Assembly: GCA_025350055.1 (NCBI GenBank)
Contig: JANXYK010000028.1
Span: 1-64,000 of the forward strand
Length of the DNA stretch: 64,000 nt
Direction of reading: 5' to 3'
Source: Gammaproteobacteria bacterium
GTDB lineage: Bacteria > Pseudomonadota > Gammaproteobacteria > Steroidobacterales > Steroidobacteraceae
The translations under genes were made by a program, and so were the position numbers. Position 1 is the stretch's first letter, and each line of letters begins with the position of its first letter. Under the pieces are notes generated by a model that did not search any database, was not told where the DNA came from, and worked only from the letters and a program-made list of their open reading frames with translations. This document shows, piece after piece, positions 60,315 through 64,000 of the stretch.

Positions 60315-62500
60315 GCTCGCTCCCTTCGCAGTTCAGTGCGCTTCTCAGCGACCGCCGGCAGCAACACGCGCACGCGCGCGCCGCCAGTCCCCAGGTTGTC
60401 GGCGGTTATCCGTCCGCCGTGTTCATCGACTATACGCTGCACGATCGCCAGCCCGAGGCCGGTGCCGCGCGCCTTGCTGGTGACATAAGGCTCGAAAGCC
60501 TTGTTGAGGATATCCTCGCGGAAGCCGGGCCCGTTGTCACTGACGGTAAGCTCCGCCTGGGCCGGTTTTGAGGTCCCGAGCCACCGGGTGCGCACGGCGA
60601 TCGAGGCTCCCACCACGCCACCCAGGGCCTCGATGCCGTTGCTGAGCAGGTTGGCCAGTACCTGGCGCAGGCGGCTGCGGTCAGCCTCGATTTCAGGCAT
60701 CTGCGGGTCGAGCTCCAGGCCAATGCTGACGGCAGGGTCCTGCACGCGGTACAGCTCGACCACTTCGGCGGCCAGCTGGTTGAGGCTCAGGGGCGCGAGC
60801 TGCATCTCCGGGGCGCGGGCGTAGTCGCTGAAGGCGTTGACCATCTGCTTCATCGCATCGACCTGCTGGACGATGGTGCGCGTGGCGCGCTCGAGCAGCC
60901 GCGCGTGTTCGGTATCGAGGCCTGGCAGCAATTTGCGCCGCAGCTGCTCGGCCGAGAGCTGGATCGGAGTCAGCGGATTCTTGATCTCGTGCGCCAGGCG
61001 ACGAGCCACCTCGCCCCAGGCGGCGTTGCGCTGCGCGTTGAGGAGCGCGGTGATGTCCTCGAACACGATCACCAGGCCACCCTCGTCGGGCAGCGGCGTG
61101 CCGGCCCACAGCAGCACGCGCCCGCCGGTCTCGCCACTCAAGGTGAGTTGCTCGCGCCATTCGCGCTCGCCCTTGGCGAGTCGCGCACGCAGCGCGGCCA
61201 CGAAACTGCCCAGCAGCGCCGCACCTTCGGCAAGTGCGGCCAGCTGCCGGCCCGTGCCGGCGCTGAGGTCTGCATTGAGGATCGCGCCGGCCGAATCATT
61301 GGCGCTGCGCAGGTTCAATTGCTGATCGATGACCAGCACGCCGCTCGAGAGGCGCGAGAGGATCACCTCCAGCCGCTCGCGCTCGCGCTCCACCGCCTGG
61401 CGGCTCAGCGAGGCTTCTTCGCTGGTGCGGCGCAGGCGCTTGGTCATGTCATTGAAGGAGTGCACCAGGAAGCCCATCTCGTCGCGCGACGGCAACGGCA
61501 GGCGCATCGCGAAATCGCCCTTGCCGACCGCGCGCGTGCCGGCGATCAGATCCTGCACCGGACGCGTGAGCCGCTGCGCTGACCAGATCGCGCCGTACAC
61601 CGCGCCCAGCATCGTCAGCAGCAGCACCAGCGTCAACGTGAGCTGGAAGTTCGCCTTCAACGGCTGGCGCGTGACCGACATGTCACCGTAATTGTTGTAG
61701 GCCGCCTGCACCGCCTCGGCGAGCCTGGCGAGCTCGCTGGGCACCGCGTAGTCGATCAGCACGTAGCGGCGCTGCGGCGCGCCCATCGCGCGCGGCAGTG
61801 GCGCCGCGGTGACGATTGAATAGCGCCCGCCCGCCAGTGGTTCGAGTCGCACGTAGCTGCGCCCGGCCGCGATCTGCATCAGCACTTCGGCCGGCGGAAT
61901 GCCCGGGAGCGCAGCACTGCCCGCATCGCTGCTGGTTACCAGCGGCCGTCCGCTGGCGGCGTAGACCGTGATCGCCGTGGCCTGCGCATCGCGCCGCTCG
62001 ACATCGAGCCGCACCAGCAGGTCGGTGCCGCTGTGCGCGGCGATTGCGCGCGCGATGAACTCGGTGCGCCGCGCCTGCTCGCGCAGGCGCAGGTCGAGTG
62101 CCGAGCGCGAGAGCACCAGCGCATCGTTCAGGCCCTGCTTGATCTCGACCCGGAACCAGCTGTCGATGCCGTAGTTGAGGAACTCGAGCGAGAACAGATA
62201 GACGATCAGCAGTGGCACCACCACCAGCGTGCCGAACATGCCGACGGTGCGCGCGGTAAGACGCGAGCCAGGCACGTGATCACGGAAATCGCGCACCAGT
62301 CGCCACAGCTTGCGCGCCAGTGCGACCCCGAGGATCAGCACGCCGCAGATGTTGAACAGCAGTATCCACGGCTGGCGGCGGTTGAAGTTGGCGGAATTTT
62401 CCACGCTGCGCGCCAGCAGCAGCAGCGCCCAGATGCCGGCGAGGATGCCCACCAGCACCAGCGCCCGCAGACCCCAGCGTCTCAGCGCACGAGCGTCCAT
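60311..62500 (-). CDS. NtrY-like membrane histidine kinase
   Basis: The 729-residue sensor kinase has two early membrane helices, a third at about residues 88-110 and a fourth near 290-310. Between the last two lies a periplasmic region. A HAMP domain, a PAS domain, the H-box RLAHEIKNPLTPIQLSAEQL and ATPase motifs (LLSNGIEAL, VSDNGPGF, GTGLGLAIVQRIVDEHGG) follow. This is the NtrY layout. It probably phosphorylates the NtrX-like regulator encoded next to it. The start overlaps the DUF4390 gene by 19 bases. Confidence 0.92.
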
Positions 62501-63060
62501 GAGTACCAGTCACTGGTGCGATGCCAGCCGTCGGTCCAGAACATCAGCGCGCGCAGCGCATCGGGCATGTGGCCGCGGCGCACACCGGCGCGCAGCCGCA
62601 CCTGCCACTGCTCGTCGCTGCGCAGTTGCGAGTCGACGGCGATCGGCCATTCTTCCACCTGGCCGAGGCGTGCCAGTGCCACCGTCAGGGTCGGAAAGGA
62701 CTCCTGCGTGTTGGCCTCGGGATCGCGCAGCAGGAAACGATCGCTGATGACGTGATAGGACAGTTCGCGCTTGCGCGTGAGATCGACCGCATCCGCATCG
62801 AACCACAGGCGGCGATGGCGGCTCACCATCACTTCCAGATCGAAGCTCAGCGTGACTCCGTCCTTGAGTGCCGCGCTGATGCGCTCGCTCTGCGGATAGA
62901 CCACGTGCGCGCTCAGCAGCACCGTGCCATGGCTGGGCACCGCGTAGGCCGAGCGGATCTCGAGCTCGCCATCGAGCGCATCGTCGGCAAGACAGGAGCC
63001 GCTGGCGAACACCAGGCTCAGGAACAGGAGCGTACGCTGCGTCTTGTAGTGGTTCTTCAT
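62482..63060 (-). CDS. DUF4390 exported protein
   Basis: The 192-residue precursor has a signal peptide (TLLFLSLVFASGSCLA) and a beta-rich domain with PSHGTVLLSAHVVYP, KDGVTLSFDLEVMVSRHRRL and the late WQVRLRAGVRRGHMPDALRA. This fits DUF4390, which sits between rsmB and ntrY-like genes in many gammaproteobacteria and may be a periplasmic input for the kinase. The ATG at 63060 overlaps the rsmB stop (ATGA). Confidence 0.88.
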   Translation of the reverse strand: MKNHYKTQRTLLFLSLVFASGSCLADDALDGELEIRSAYAVPSHGTVLLSAHVVYPQSERISAALKDGVTLSFDLEVMVSRHRRLWFDADAVDLTRKRELSYHVISDRFLLRDPEANTQESFPTLTVALARLGQVEEWPIAVDSQLRSDEQWQVRLRAGVRRGHMPDALRALMFWTDGWHRTSDWYSWTLVR

Positions 63061-64000
63061 ACTGTGCCCGCCGTCGTGGCGCGCGTGAGACAAGCATAAT
63101 AGAAGCCGTCTCCGCCCGCCCTTGCCAGCGGCAGTATTTGCCACCCTGTGCTTGTGGACCGCAGCGGCGGGCTGCAGTTCGCCGCCTGTGGCAGCTGGGT
63201 CAGGCTGGCGCCGGGCTCGTTGGCCAGGAATGCTTCGATGACGCCTAAGTTCTCCACCGGCAGCACGCTGCAAGTGCCATAGAGCAATCGGCCGCCCGGA
63301 CGCAGCAGCGGCCAGCAGGCGCGCAGCAGCTCGAGCTGGGTCGCGGCCAGGCGCGGCAGGTCGGCAGCACGGCGCAACAGCTTGATGTCGGGATGGCGGC
63401 GGATCACGCCCGTGCCCGAGCAGGGCGCATCGAGCAGGATGGCATCGAAGGGGCGGGCATCCCACCAGTCGGGCGCAGCGCGCAGATCGGCCTGCACCAG
63501 CTGTGCCTTGCGCTGCAGGCGCTCGAGATTCTCCGCCACGCGGTGCAGGCGCACGGCATCGCTGTCGAGCGCCACGAGGTCGAGCTCGCCGCCCGCCCGC
63601 TCGAGCAGCGCACCAGTCTTGCCGCCGGGTGCCGCGCAGGCATCAAGCACACGCTCGCCGGGCTGCGGGGCCAGCAGCACGGCGGCCAGTTGTGCGCTGG
63701 AGTCCTGCACCGAGACCCGGCCTTCGGCGAATCCCGGGATTTCACGCACCGGCAGCGCCGCGGCCAGGCACACGGCGCTGTCCACCCCCGATACGCCGTT
63801 GGCCTCGATGCCAGCCGCTTTCAGTTCATCGAGGTACGCGGGCACGCTGCCACGCCTGAGATCGAGCCGCAGGCACAGCGGTGGATGCTCGTTGTTGGCC
63901 GTGAGTATCTGCTCCAGGTGCTGGGGCCAGGCCTGCGCCAACGCCTTCACAAGCCAGGCTGGATGCGCATGACGGGTGGCAAGTGTGCGATCAACCGCGG
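63057..64000 (-). CDS. rsmB: 16S rRNA m5C967 methyltransferase, C-terminal part (runs off the right edge)
   Basis: About 314 residues are visible and the frame stays open past the right edge, so the N-terminal NusB-like domain is outside. The SAM motif is VLDACAAPGGKTGALLERA. The two catalytic cysteines are in LDAPCSGTGVIRRHPDIK and LLYGTCSVLPVEN. RsmB methylates C967 of 16S rRNA. A GTG at 63950 is internal; upstream codons (HPAWLVKALAQAWPQH) match the family, so the gene continues. Confidence 0.94.
   Translation of the reverse strand, partial: AVDRTLATRHAHPAWLVKALAQAWPQHLEQILTANNEHPPLCLRLDLRRGSVPAYLDELKAAGIEANGVSGVDSAVCLAAALPVREIPGFAEGRVSVQDSSAQLAAVLLAPQPGERVLDACAAPGGKTGALLERAGGELDLVALDSDAVRLHRVAENLERLQRKAQLVQADLRAAPDWWDARPFDAILLDAPCSGTGVIRRHPDIKLLRRAADLPRLAATQLELLRACWPLLRPGGRLLYGTCSVLPVENLGVIEAFLANEPGASLTQLPQAANCSPPLRSTSTGWQILPLARAGGDGFYYACLTRATTAGTV

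Overview
The window is GC-rich, densely packed chromosomal DNA with no transposon, prophage, CRISPR array or RNA gene that I could see. The gene set (NtrY/NtrX-like pair behind rsmB and a DUF4390 gene, HiPIP, split PntAA/PntAB/PntB, biosynthetic IlvA, UvrA of double length, SPOR and DUF3106 proteins) points to a gammaproteobacterium, most likely around Xanthomonadales/Nevskiales/Steroidobacterales. This placement is inference from gene content, not from a marker tree. The genes at both ends, ygiQ (left) and rsmB (right), run off the window.

Layout. 1-6.6 kb: ygiQ (partial), a tandem-duplicated UvrA of 1846 residues and a Cys-rich small protein. 6.7-11.4 kb: a c-di-GMP block, made of a GGDEF-EAL enzyme, then a class I cyclic-di-GMP riboswitch in the leader of a SPOR-domain protein. 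11.5-19.6 kb, minus strand: an NAD(P)-binding protein, a radical SAM protein, an MFS exporter, ilvA, an FHA protein, a hydrolase-like protein without its serine, a channel-like membrane protein and lepB. 19.6-22.5 kb: acetolactate synthase with divergent large and small subunit genes, then a P-II gene with a sigma-54 promoter and an upstream NtrC-like site. 22.7-27.0 kb: a Cache/EAL phosphodiesterase divergent from a cupredoxin and a beta-barrel protein. 27.1-32.1 kb: gshA and pyruvate carboxylase. 32.3-37.8 kb: a tight plus-strand run of thiolase, RidA, dienelactone hydrolase, gabD, hemH and a VOC protein. 37.8-41.8 kb, minus strand: acs with an unusual Lys/Arg-rich tail, a PLP dehydratase and a YceI-like lipoprotein. 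41.9-47.4 kb: HiPIP, a 5'-3' exonuclease, an HNH protein, pntAA-pntAB-pntB and a small exported peptide. 47.4-49.9 kb: a DUF937 gene and an ECF sigma/anti-sigma operon. 50.2-58.9 kb: priA (DnaA boxes at its start), argS, an FtsN-like SPOR protein, an FAD-linked oxidase and a DUF1800/DUF1501 pair. 59-64 kb: rsmB, DUF4390, ntrY-like and ntrX-like genes.

How the genes fit together. Three themes stand out. First is c-di-GMP: two turnover enzymes plus a riboswitch within 17 kb, with the riboswitch directly downstream of one enzyme. Second is carbon and nitrogen balance: ilvA, ilvB/ilvH, P-II, pyc, acs, transhydrogenase and NtrY/NtrX-like proteins. The NtrX-like regulator has lost the sigma-54 ATPase motifs, so the sigma-54 promoter at the P-II gene must be driven from elsewhere. 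Third is redox and metal chemistry: HiPIP, cupredoxin, glutathione synthesis and ferrochelatase.

The most unusual items are the riboswitch, the histone-H1-like tail on acetyl-CoA synthetase, the Cache-EAL/cupredoxin/barrel trio and the degenerate NtrX-like ATPase. Start codons were chosen from family alignment, overlaps and ribosome-binding sites as recalled; no database search was possible.
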